From assembly GCA_902767395.1 (NCBI GenBank), contig CACXHI010000040.1:1-13746 (forward strand): DNA of 13,746 bases. The letters run 5' to 3'. The notes beneath the pieces are model-generated. The model searched no databases. It worked only from the letters and a program-made list of their open reading frames with translations, and was not told the origin of the DNA. This document shows, one piece after another, positions 7,316-13,746 of this stretch. The first letter of the stretch is position 1; every line of letters begins with the position of its first letter. A program made the position numbers and the translations under genes. This DNA comes from Oscillospiraceae bacterium (GTDB taxonomy: Bacteria > Bacillota > Clostridia > Oscillospirales > Oscillospiraceae).

Positions 7316-7354
7316 TGCGCCCCACGGAGAAGGCGGGCTTCTCCGTGGGGCGCA
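7316..7354 (-). terminator. Long perfect hairpin after the aminotransferase gene
   Basis: A 16-bp perfect stem (7317-7332 with 7338-7353, beginning GCGCCCCACGGAGAAG) has a 5-base loop and is extended by one A-T pair. It lies about 21 bases past the aminotransferase stop. On the minus strand it is followed only by ATTTCGCGG, not a T run, so it is a poor intrinsic terminator by the usual rule. It may act as a 3' stabilising end or need a factor. Confidence 0.6.
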
Positions 7355-7374
7355 AATGGACAAATCACAGTCGC

Positions 7375-8646
7375 TCAGCCGACCTGCTCCAGCGCGGCGA
7401 GCTTCAGGCAGAGGCAGAAAATCTCCATGGCCTGCTGCAGCTCCTCCAGACCGGGATAGCTGGGCGCGATTCGGATGTTGCTGTCGGCGGGGTCCTTGCC
7501 GTAGGGGTAGGTCGCGCCGGCGGCAGTCATCGTTACACCGGCCTCGGCGCAGAGCGCCAGCGTCCGCTTGGCAAGGCCGGGCACGGTGTTGACAGAGACG
7601 AAATAACCGCCCTTGGGGTTCTCCCACGTTGCCAGACCGAGCGGGCCAATCTCACGGGCCAGCGTATCCAGTACGCAGGCAAACTTGGGACGCAGCACCT
7701 CAGCGTGCCTTGCCATGACCTCAATCGTATGTGCCTTATCCTTCAGGAAGCGGACGTGGCGAAGCTGATTGACCTTATCGTAGGAGATGATCTGGAATTT
7801 CAGAAGCCCCTGCAGATAGGTCTGATTGTCCTCGCTGGTCGCCATGACGCTGATGCCGGCGCCGGGGAAGGTAATCTTCGACGTGGAGGCAAACTCATAG
7901 ACCATATCGGGGTTCCCGGCGGCGGCGCAGAGCCGCAGAATGTCCGGGAAGGGAAGATACTCGCCAAAGACCTCATGGACGCAGTATGCGTTATCCCACA
8001 TCAACGCAAAATCGGGTGCGGCGGGCTTGAGCGCAGCCAGACGGGCGACGGTTCGCTCGGAGTAGACGATGCCCTGCGGGTTGGAATACTTGGGCACACA
8101 CCAAATGCCCTTGACGGCGGGATCCTTGACCAGCTCCTCGACCTGATCCATGTCGGGGCCTTCGGCCGTCATAGGAACGGTGATCAGCTCCATGCCGAAG
8201 TGATTGGAAATGCCGAAGTGGCGATCGTAGCCGGGGGCCGGGCAAAGCCACTTGACCTTCGGCTCCTGCGACCACGGACGGCTGCTGTGGCGCAGGCCAT
8301 GAGTATAGGCCTTGGCAATCAGGTCGTACATGAGCTGGAGGCTGGCGCTGCCGCCGATGAAGCACTGCTCAGGCTTGCAGTCCAGAATCTCGGCAAAGAG
8401 GCGCTTGGCCGCGGGCAGACCGGAGAGGTTGCCGTAGTTGCGCACGTCCAGATCGTCGCACACGCAGTCCGCGGGGTCGGTCAGTACAGTCAGAATGCCG
8501 GAAACCAGATCCAGCTGCTCCTTGCCGGGCTTGCCGCGCGCCATGTTGAGCTTCAGCTTCTTTTCGCAGACGCGGTCAAACTCCTCCCGCAGGGTCTTGC
8601 GAAGGGCTTCCTTTTCCGGAAGCGTCAGATTTGCAAAGGGTTCCAC
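7375..8646 (-). CDS. PLP-dependent aminotransferase, aspartate aminotransferase 1d / Aminotran_MocR type
   Basis: 423 residues, a typical length. The fold-type I pattern is clear: ARGKP near the N-terminus (36-40), YGNLSGLP (71-78), GGSASLQLM (98-106), PGYDRHF (138-144), NP of YSNPQG (189-190), D218 and Y221 in DNAYCVHE binding PLP, the Schiff-base lysine K257 in STSKITFPGAG, and R392 in NIRIAPSYP for the substrate carboxylate. LARGKP-QLDL and STSKITF-GAG are marks of the subgroup including the Corynebacterium aspartate aminotransferase (class 1d). Reversible transfer between aspartate and 2-oxoglutarate is the best guess, but substrates vary. The start is GTG at 8646, with AAAGGA ten bases upstream; a GTG at 8676 is in frame but lacks a ribosome site. 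It is a single-gene unit with a promoter at 8706-8734. Confidence 0.9.
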   Translation of the reverse strand: MEPFANLTLPEKEALRKTLREEFDRVCEKKLKLNMARGKPGKEQLDLVSGILTVLTDPADCVCDDLDVRNYGNLSGLPAAKRLFAEILDCKPEQCFIGGSASLQLMYDLIAKAYTHGLRHSSRPWSQEPKVKWLCPAPGYDRHFGISNHFGMELITVPMTAEGPDMDQVEELVKDPAVKGIWCVPKYSNPQGIVYSERTVARLAALKPAAPDFALMWDNAYCVHEVFGEYLPFPDILRLCAAAGNPDMVYEFASTSKITFPGAGISVMATSEDNQTYLQGLLKFQIISYDKVNQLRHVRFLKDKAHTIEVMARHAEVLRPKFACVLDTLAREIGPLGLATWENPKGGYFVSVNTVPGLAKRTLALCAEAGVTMTAAGATYPYGKDPADSNIRIAPSYPGLEELQQAMEIFCLCLKLAALEQVG

Positions 8647-8682
8647 AATTATTACATCCTTTCCCAAGTGGTACACTTCATC

Positions 8683-8698
8683 CCGCAGTTTCCTGCGG
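8683..8698 (-). other. GAAA-loop hairpin in the aminotransferase leader
   Basis: On the minus strand, CCGCAG-GAAA-CTGCGG is a perfect 6-bp stem with a GNRA tetraloop, located at the predicted 5' end of the aminotransferase mRNA. It may protect the 5' end of the transcript. It has no T run, so it does not look like a terminator for spoIVA. Confidence 0.55.
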
Positions 8699-8705
8699 CG
8701 GTTCT

Positions 8706-8734
8706 ATTGTACCGCATGGGACGGAGGAATGCAA
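8706..8734 (-). promoter_or_regulatory. Probable sigma-A promoter for the aminotransferase
   Basis: On the minus strand: -35 TTGCAT (8729-8734), a 17-base spacer and -10 TACAAT (8706-8711, five of six). It begins only eight bases past the spoIVA stop. The predicted transcript start is near 8699, about 53 bases before the GTG start. No terminator separates it from spoIVA. Confidence 0.55.
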
Positions 8735-8741
8735 GCGCAAT

Positions 8742-10211
8742 TTACAAAACCAGACAAATGAGTCCGTGCGCTCCCTCGTTGGCAATTCGTTCAAGGGCTT
8801 TGCGCAGCTTCATCCGCGCATCCTCGGGCAGGGAGGCAAGCTTGGCGTTCAGTCCCTCGTTGACCAGATCATACAGGGTCTTGCCGAAGAGATTGCTCTG
8901 CCAGACAGCCTCCCTGTCTCCTTCGTCGGCGGCAGTGAGGGTCTGCACCAGCTCGCGCGCCTGTTGCTCGCTGCCGACCACCGGACTGACCTCCGCCATC
9001 AGGTCCGCGCGAAGCATGTGGATCGACGGCGCGGTGGCTCGCACGCGGACGCCCCACGCTCCGCCCTTTTTAATCAGCTCCGGCGTGTGCAGGGCAACCT
9101 CCTCCCGCTCCGGCATGACCACGCCGTAGCCGGTGCTCCGCACCTGCTCGAGCGCGGAGCGCAGGTGCTCATACTCCTCACGAATCTCGGCATACCGGCC
9201 CAGCGTGCGAAGCAGATCCGCGTCGTTCTCCATCTCCACGCCGGAGCGCTGGGAGAGAATGCCATAGAACAGGGCGTCCGGCAGACTCACGGAATAGCGG
9301 ATTGCGCCGCGCCCAAGGTCAATCTCCCCCACTGTGCAGCGGTTGACCTCCTCCAGTGCCCCCAAGGTCTCGCAGAGCATCCCGGACTGCGCCATTCTGG
9401 TGATGCGCGGGGCCGCCTCCCGAATGGCCCGGAACACGACCTGCTTGCAGGGCTGTGTCGCCTCCAGCGCGTCAAACCAGGAGGGGAAGCTGAATTCCAG
9501 ACAGCTGGGCGGAAACTGCCCCAACAGCTCCGTCAGAATCGAGGAAATAGCGCCGCGATCCAGCACCAGCAGATCCACGGGCAAAACCCTTGCGCCGGTC
9601 TGTACCTGAAGGTCATTTGCCAGCTTTTCGGTGTCCGGATGATCCGGCTGCGTTGAATTCAGCAGCACCAGAAAGGGCTTTCCCGTCGCCTGCATATCGC
9701 GGATCGCACGCATCTCGGCCTCCGTGTAGGCCTCGCGCGGAAGATCGGTCACGGTGCCGTCGGTAGTCACAACGAGGCCGACGGTGCAGTGATCCTCCAT
9801 CACCTTTTTTGTTCCCAGCTCCGCCGCCTCGGTCATGGGAATTTCCCGGTCAAACCACGGCGTCGTCACCATGCGCGGCGTTCCGTTTTCCGTGGCGCCC
9901 AGCGCGCCGGGAATCACGTAGCCCACGCTGTCGATCAGGCGGATGGAGAGCTTTGTCTGTCCGTCGGGACAGATCTCCACCGCCTCCTCGGGGACAAATT
10001 TCGGCTCGGCCGTCATAATCGTTTTGCCGGAACCGCTCTGCGGCAGCTCATCTCTCGCCCGCTCCCGGGCGTATTCGTCCTGAATCCCCGGAATGACCAG
10101 CTCCTCCATCATCCTTTTGACAAAGGTGGATTTTCCCACCCGCACGGGACCGGTTACGCCGAGATAAACGCTGCCGCCGGTCCGCCGTTCCATATCCTCA
10201 TAGAGCTTCAT
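8742..10211 (-). CDS. spoIVA: Stage IV sporulation protein A, spore coat morphogenetic ATPase
   Basis: 489 residues, against 492 in B. subtilis. SpoIVA coats the forespore outer membrane in the mother cell, polymerises on ATP hydrolysis and forms the basement layer of the coat. The N-terminal P-loop domain shows Walker A GPVRVGKST (21-29), DELPQS-x3-KTIMTAEPKFVP (54-74), Walker B with RLIDSVGY (91-98), TTDGT (149-153) and LNSTQPDHP (184-192). The middle and C-terminal SpoIVA domains follow, with APSIHM and the ending GLICLVL. The second of two adjacent threonines in B. subtilis TTEPKF is alanine here. The start at 10211 has GGAGG seven bases upstream and overlaps the sipL-like stop as ATGA, so translation is coupled. 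Expression is likely from the sigma-E-like promoter at 11753-11781. The open frame upstream of 10211 is a shadow of the preceding gene. Confidence 0.98.
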   Translation of the reverse strand: MKLYEDMERRTGGSVYLGVTGPVRVGKSTFVKRMMEELVIPGIQDEYARERARDELPQSGSGKTIMTAEPKFVPEEAVEICPDGQTKLSIRLIDSVGYVIPGALGATENGTPRMVTTPWFDREIPMTEAAELGTKKVMEDHCTVGLVVTTDGTVTDLPREAYTEAEMRAIRDMQATGKPFLVLLNSTQPDHPDTEKLANDLQVQTGARVLPVDLLVLDRGAISSILTELLGQFPPSCLEFSFPSWFDALEATQPCKQVVFRAIREAAPRITRMAQSGMLCETLGALEEVNRCTVGEIDLGRGAIRYSVSLPDALFYGILSQRSGVEMENDADLLRTLGRYAEIREEYEHLRSALEQVRSTGYGVVMPEREEVALHTPELIKKGGAWGVRVRATAPSIHMLRADLMAEVSPVVGSEQQARELVQTLTAADEGDREAVWQSNLFGKTLYDLVNEGLNAKLASLPEDARMKLRKALERIANEGAHGLICLVL

Positions 10212-11722
10212 TCCGTGACCTCCTCCAAGGTATTGACGCCCCGTCCGGTTGGGATCAGGAGCAGTCGTTCGCGGTTCAGCGCGGCCTCCTCCAGCTCGTT
10301 CGCCGTCTGGATTGCCCGCACGGTGCTTCCGTTGTCGCGGGCAATGTCCCAGAGGTCTCCCGAGGCCGTGCGGACAATCAGCGAGGGGCCGTCCCCACGC
10401 GGCAGCGTTTTGAGCGTCCCGCCGCAGAGGTTGCGCATGGGCGCGCTCTGGCAATAGCGCTGGCTGACGCGCACAGGAAGCAACAGCTGACGGCCCTGCT
10501 GCTGGAGCGTTTGATCGACCTGCACCGTGCAGCGCCAGTCTGCGGACGGCTCCGCCTGCCGCTCCAGCCGCAGCTCCCGTCGCAGCATCCGGTTTTGCAG
10601 CTTCCCGTCCCCATCGTAATACAACAGGTTGACGCCCAGCGTGGTCTGCGCCGCCTCCCCGCCGGACACAGGGACTGTCCGATCCCGGAAGCTGGTCCAG
10701 TCGAGGACCCGCTCCGCCTCCGCAGGCAACTCCACAGACTGCGCCAGCGCGGTTTCCATGCTGTCGAGGCAGGGCGTCAGGGCGCAGGCCTCCCACTGGG
10801 GCGCAAGCTCTCCGTCGAGATAATAGGCATCCTGCGTCAGCGTGACGGGAACCTCGCCCCAGAGAACCGTCTGGGCTGTGAAGCTCACGTTGACCAGCAG
10901 ACGGCGGCTGTCCGGCTGCCCATCCGTGTCGATCTCCACATGACGGAGAATCGGCTGTACGGACAGATGGTCCGTCTCGGCACAGGTGCGTTCGAGCTCA
11001 ACGTACTGGGAATACGGCACGGACCCGGACCAAGTGAACAGACGTCCATCCTCGGACGACGCAAGAATCCGCAGCTCCAGCGCCCCCTGAAACACCGCCT
11101 TATCCCCAAGGACGCGCCGCTCGGTCACAGACACGGTACACTGGGCCTTCAGCAGCCGATCCGCCCCCGGCCCGTCCTCCGGCATCAACACCTCGTCCGC
11201 GATCTGAACCTCCTTCTCCGCCGCGCAGAGGGGCAGCCGCATGGGGTAGGTCTCCGTCTTGCAGACCAGTCCTTTCGGTGCCTCTGTGAGCTGCTGCAGC
11301 GTCAGCTCCGCAGGGGTCAGGAGCGTCAACTCGCTGGACAGGCCGGCGCGAATCAGAAGCTTGCGGCTGTTGACAAACCGCGCGTCAATGCTCCGCAGCC
11401 AGCACCAGCAGTGGAGCATCGAATCCGCCTGCGTGGGAACCTTTTTGGTGACTGTGAAGGGCAGGCTGAGATCCAGCCGCTCCACGCCCTCCTCCCCTGC
11501 CGGAACGTAAAGCACGCCGGTCTGAATCGTGCCGGTCACACACACGCTGCCGCTGTCCACGCTGCGCTCATGGATCAGCACCACGCCAAAGCTGTCAATG
11601 ACCCTGCCCAGCTCCGGCAGGGTTTCGGGAATGGTGATCTCGCCGGTCTGCTCCTGCTGGAGATCGTCATAGCGTTTTTCGGCCAGATACGTAATGGTCT
11701 GCGCTTGAAACAGGATTTCCAT
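10208..11722 (-). CDS. sipL: SipL-like SPOCS (DUF3794) and LysM spore coat protein
   Basis: 504 residues, close to the ~520 of C. difficile SipL. Two SPOCS/DUF3794-like all-beta regions are visible (about 30-130, containing TGEITIPETLPELGRVIDS-type sequence, and about 170-290). A third, less clear beta-rich region is followed by a C-terminal LysM domain (about 449-492: GDLWDIARDNG, IQTANEL, LLLIPTG). In C. difficile, SipL binds SpoIVA through its LysM domain and fixes the coat to the forespore; it is the functional counterpart of B. subtilis SpoVID. The placement directly before spoIVA, with a 4-base ATGA overlap, strongly supports this identity over other SPOCS-LysM proteins. The start at 11722 has AAAGGAGG eight bases upstream. 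No signal peptide is seen, which fits a mother-cell cytoplasmic location. Confidence 0.88.
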   Translation of the reverse strand: MEILFQAQTITYLAEKRYDDLQQEQTGEITIPETLPELGRVIDSFGVVLIHERSVDSGSVCVTGTIQTGVLYVPAGEEGVERLDLSLPFTVTKKVPTQADSMLHCWCWLRSIDARFVNSRKLLIRAGLSSELTLLTPAELTLQQLTEAPKGLVCKTETYPMRLPLCAAEKEVQIADEVLMPEDGPGADRLLKAQCTVSVTERRVLGDKAVFQGALELRILASSEDGRLFTWSGSVPYSQYVELERTCAETDHLSVQPILRHVEIDTDGQPDSRRLLVNVSFTAQTVLWGEVPVTLTQDAYYLDGELAPQWEACALTPCLDSMETALAQSVELPAEAERVLDWTSFRDRTVPVSGGEAAQTTLGVNLLYYDGDGKLQNRMLRRELRLERQAEPSADWRCTVQVDQTLQQQGRQLLLPVRVSQRYCQSAPMRNLCGGTLKTLPRGDGPSLIVRTASGDLWDIARDNGSTVRAIQTANELEEAALNRERLLLIPTGRGVNTLEEVTE

Positions 11723-11752
11723 TTCTGTTTCCTCCTTTTGGTTTCTACCGTA

Positions 11753-11781
11753 ATGATATGAGAACGTCCCGCGGAACATGT
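11753..11781 (-). promoter_or_regulatory. Sigma-E-like promoter for sipL-spoIVA
   Basis: On the minus strand, ACATGTT (11775-11781) resembles the sigma-E -35 (KMATATT, five of seven). A 14-base spacer follows, then CATATCAT (11753-11760), which resembles the -10 (CATACAMT, six of eight). The predicted start lies about 25 bases before the sipL start codon. No sigma-A promoter is apparent here. Use of sigma-E, the early mother-cell factor, fits the known timing of spoIVA. Confidence 0.5.
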
Positions 11782-11797
11782 CCCCCGATCTCATTTT

Positions 11798-11944
11798 TTA
11801 TGGCCATCGGATCAGAATTGCCAACGCCACCAGAAGTCCCCCCAAAAGGAAGCTGATCCAGAACGAGCCGATCAGCGCAGAAATCAAAAAGGCCACTCCC
11901 GCCCAAAGCATGGGACGGTACAGCCTCGGGTCGCAAAAAAACAT
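11798..11944 (-). CDS. Possible small hydrophobic membrane protein (48 aa)
   Basis: The frame encodes 48 residues. After a short start (MFFCDPRLYRP) it is uncharged and strongly hydrophobic from residue 13 to 45 and ends IRWP, enough for one long or two short membrane spans. Codon third positions are GC-rich like the neighbours. The ATG at 11944 lies in the 3' arm of the rsgA terminator and its first two Phe codons are the terminator T run, so normal termination would leave this start untranslated. An internal ATG at 11911 would give 37 residues, with GAGG about 12 bases upstream. I do not recognise the protein. It is not SpoVM, although it sits between rsgA and the spoIVA unit. It may be real or a chance frame. 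Confidence 0.35.
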   Translation of the reverse strand: MFFCDPRLYRPMLWAGVAFLISALIGSFWISFLLGGLLVALAILIRWP

Positions 11945-11993
11945 GATCCCACCGCCTTCCGCAAAAAGACTATGCGGAAGGCGGCGGGATCAT
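11935..11993 (-). terminator. Strong Rho-independent terminator of the prkC-rsgA operon
   Basis: A 21-bp stem (11973-11993 with 11943-11963), interrupted only by one G-U pair in RNA, closes a 9-base loop. On the minus strand it is followed, after one G, by seven T (11935-11941). It begins nine bases after the rsgA stop. Confidence 0.93.
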
Positions 11994-12002
11994 GCGCGGT
12001 TT

Positions 12003-12896
12003 TCAGGTTCCCTTTTCCCACGGCTTATTCTGCTCGGCGGCCTCATAGAGCCGCAGATAGCTCTGATGCCGGGGGGCTGGGATACGTCCTTCGGCAAGCG
12101 CCGTCAGAACACCGCAGTCCGGCTCCCTGCGATGGGCGCAGTCGGGAAAGCGGCAATGTCCCAAATACGGGCGGAATTCCGGAAAAAGCGTCTCAAGCTC
12201 CTGCTTGGGAATCGGCTCGGCCAGCTCCAGCTCGAAGGAGGAGAAGCCGGGCGTGTCGGCTACAAAGCTCTGCTCCCCGATGGGATAAAGCTCCACGTGC
12301 CGCGTGGTGTGGCGGCCGCGCCCCAGCTTCTGGGAGACCTCGCCTGTGGCAAGCTCCAGACTCGGGCTGAGCCTGTGAAGCATGGCGCTCTTGCCGACGC
12401 CGGAGTTTCCGGTAAAGGCGGCGGTTTTCCCGGCAATCAGGCTGCGAAGCGTCTCAACGCCCTCGCCGGTTTCCGCGCTTGTGCGGACGACCGGAAAGCC
12501 CGCCGCCTCATAGAGCCGACACAGCGGCTCAGGATCGGCCAGATCACTCTTGTTGACGCAGATCACAGGCTCCACACCCTGTCGCAGAGCCAGCACCGTC
12601 ATGCGGTCGATCAAAAACGGCTCCGTCACAGGAATGGCTCTGGATGCAAGGATCACCAGCACGTCGATATTCGCCACAGCCGGACGGACAAAGCGGTTTT
12701 TCCGGGGAAGAATCGTCTGCACCGTCCCCTTGTCGCCCTCGGGAAGCACGGTCACCCGGTCTCCCACAAGGGGAGATTCTCCCGTCTTGCGGAATTTGCC
12801 CCGTGCGCGGCACGCAAGAACGCGGTCAACCGTGGAGACGTAATAGAATCCCGACAGGGCTTTGATGATAATGCCCTCAAGTTCCATCGGCTGCAT
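12003..12896 (-). CDS. rsgA: Ribosome small subunit-dependent GTPase A
   Basis: 297 residues, normal length. RsgA (CpgA/YloQ in Bacillus) is a circularly permuted GTPase that helps late 30S maturation. The motif order is permuted as expected: NKSD (G4, 115-118), SAE (G5, 140-142), GNSGVGKS (G1, 163-170), GRGRHTTRH (G2, 192-200), DTPGF (G3, 214-218). An N-terminal OB domain comes before the GTPase, and a C-terminal zinc site follows it (C248, C253, H255, C261). The start at 12896 overlaps the kinase stop as TGATG, and no clear ribosome site precedes it, so translation is probably coupled. A second ATG at 12887 (MELEGIIIKAL) aligns equally well with the family start. It is the last gene before the strong terminator. 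Confidence 0.97.
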   Translation of the reverse strand: MQPMELEGIIIKALSGFYYVSTVDRVLACRARGKFRKTGESPLVGDRVTVLPEGDKGTVQTILPRKNRFVRPAVANIDVLVILASRAIPVTEPFLIDRMTVLALRQGVEPVICVNKSDLADPEPLCRLYEAAGFPVVRTSAETGEGVETLRSLIAGKTAAFTGNSGVGKSAMLHRLSPSLELATGEVSQKLGRGRHTTRHVELYPIGEQSFVADTPGFSSFELELAEPIPKQELETLFPEFRPYLGHCRFPDCAHRREPDCGVLTALAEGRIPAPRHQSYLRLYEAAEQNKPWEKGT

Positions 12897-13746
12897 CAGG
12901 GTTCTTCATCCCCCTCGCCGGAATCCGAGGAGGACGGCTCCGGCTGCGGCTCGGTGGCCTCTGTGGTGGATTCGGACGGCGGCGTGCTGGCCGGTGTCGG
13001 GGCAGGCCCGAGCGACAGGGTCAGGACGACCTCGCTGCCGGGCATCACCTCGCTGCTGGGATCGGGACTCTGACGCAGCACCACGCCTGCGGCGACATAG
13101 CTGTTGTATTCCGTCTCCGTCCTGACACTCAGCCCAAGCTGTCGAAGCGTCTGGGTTGCAGTGGACTCCGACTGGCCGGTGACGTTTGTCAGCGTCACGG
13201 TCTGCTTGCCCTTGGAGATTACGATTTTCACCGTGGAGCCCTCTTCCGCCTCCGTATTGGCGGGCGGCGACTGGGAAATTACATAGCCAGCCGACACCGT
13301 GGCGCTGTACTCCTCTTTGGTTTCCACCTCCAGCTTTCGGGCCTTGATGGAGGCAATCGCATTCTCGGAGGACGCGCCTTCCACGGACGGCACCTTGACC
13401 AACCGGTTTTCCGGCCCCTTGCTGATATAGATGGTGACAACCCGACCGTTTTTCAACTCCGTCTCCGCCTCGGGATCTGTGCGGATTACGCTGCCCTCGG
13501 GAACCTCGTCGCTGAATTCCTTCTCGGTGAGAACGGTGAGCTTGATGTCCAGCGCCTTGAGCAAACTGTTTGCGTTCTCCTCCGAATAGCCGACCAGCTT
13601 CGGCATCGCATCGGTGCGTTCTCCGAGGGAGATTGAGAGAATGATCTCCGTTCCGGGAGGCACCTTGTCGCCGGCGGCGGGCTTCTGCGCGCAGACGACG
13701 CCAGTGGGATAGGTATCGTCGTAGACATAGGAGCTCTCATTGACGA
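12896..13746 (-). CDS. prkC: PASTA repeat region of a PrkC/Stk1-type Ser/Thr kinase (5' part beyond window)
   Basis: 282 codons are visible, open to the right edge, so the N-terminal part is outside. Visible are the end of one PASTA repeat (residues 1-42) and three full repeats (about 43-112, 113-180, 181-246), each with the VP/A-G pattern and a QSP- or TDP-type turn, ending in ISLGE, ISKGP, ISKGK or LSLGP. A tail of about 36 residues rich in P, S, T and E follows, ending GEGDEEP. PASTA repeats bind muropeptides or lipid II outside the cell. The kinase domain and membrane span are not in view, so a PASTA penicillin-binding protein is formally possible. The junction with rsgA is the usual place of prkC in Firmicutes (prpC-prkC-rsgA) and makes the kinase much more likely. 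A GTG at 13663 is an internal codon, not the start. Confidence 0.88.
   Translation of the reverse strand, partial: VNESSYVYDDTYPTGVVCAQKPAAGDKVPPGTEIILSISLGERTDAMPKLVGYSEENANSLLKALDIKLTVLTEKEFSDEVPEGSVIRTDPEAETELKNGRVVTIYISKGPENRLVKVPSVEGASSENAIASIKARKLEVETKEEYSATVSAGYVISQSPPANTEAEEGSTVKIVISKGKQTVTLTNVTGQSESTATQTLRQLGLSVRTETEYNSYVAAGVVLRQSPDPSSEVMPGSEVVLTLSLGPAPTPASTPPSESTTEATEPQPEPSSSDSGEGDEEP

Noticed and set aside
8683..8698. GAAA-loop hairpin as the spoIVA terminator
   Set aside because: It lies downstream of the aminotransferase promoter and has no T run. It fits better as a 5' leader hairpin.
7141..9129. A 662-codon open frame on the plus strand
   Set aside because: It spans the antisense of three unrelated features (traX start, aminotransferase, spoIVA end) and shows no family or ribosome site. 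It is a shadow.
10212..10796. In-frame upstream extension of spoIVA
   Set aside because: It overlaps the SipL-like LysM region in another frame and reads as low-complexity sequence. The start at 10211 has a proper ribosome site and the family's usual N-terminus.
11723..12002. Search for spoVM, which lies near rsgA in Bacillus and whose product works with SpoIVA
   Set aside because: No frame gives a sequence like KFYTIKLPKFLGG. The only short frame is the hydrophobic 48-codon ORF, which is unlike SpoVM.
11778..13073. A 431-codon plus-strand frame opposite rsgA
   Set aside because: RsgA is certain on the other strand with all motifs, and the plus-strand translation is low-complexity and basic.

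Overview
This is ordinary chromosomal DNA from a GC-rich, spore-forming, Gram-positive anaerobe, most likely a clostridial lineage such as Oscillospirales. The evidence is a spoIVA gene joined to a SipL-like gene (SPOCS/DUF3794 plus LysM, the clostridial type of SpoIVA partner), a PASTA kinase-rsgA pair, ruvCAB, and strong AGGAGG-type ribosome binding sites. Every supported gene is on the minus strand, so genes are read here from the right edge to the left.

From right to left: (a) the extracellular PASTA end of a PrkC-type Ser/Thr kinase (cut by the right edge) runs with a TGATG junction into rsgA and ends at a very strong terminator (11935-11993). (b) A 48-codon hydrophobic ORF begins inside that terminator. 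(c) A sporulation unit, sipL-like gene then spoIVA, is coupled by an ATGA overlap and preceded by a sigma-E-like promoter. (d) A monocistronic PLP aminotransferase of the aspartate aminotransferase 1d / Aminotran_MocR family has its own promoter and a 16-bp hairpin at its end. (e) A stand-alone TraX-family membrane protein follows. (f) A small single-span membrane protein leads ruvC-ruvA-ruvB (Holliday junction resolution). (g) A 392-base gap holds a near-consensus sigma-A promoter and a long, foldable leader for a 92-aa double zinc-ribbon protein, which ends at a good terminator. (h) A MurJ/MviN-family flippase is followed one base later by a DUF5693 membrane protein that runs off the left edge; this pair looks like part of a cell-wall polysaccharide or envelope locus.

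No tRNA, rRNA, CRISPR array, insertion sequence, phage gene or att site was seen. Most of the window is conserved core genome. The parts most worth a second look are the sipL-spoIVA operon with its promoter, the hydrophobic mini-ORF lodged between the rsgA terminator and that promoter, the atypical MurJ next to DUF5693, and the structured leader of the zinc-ribbon gene.
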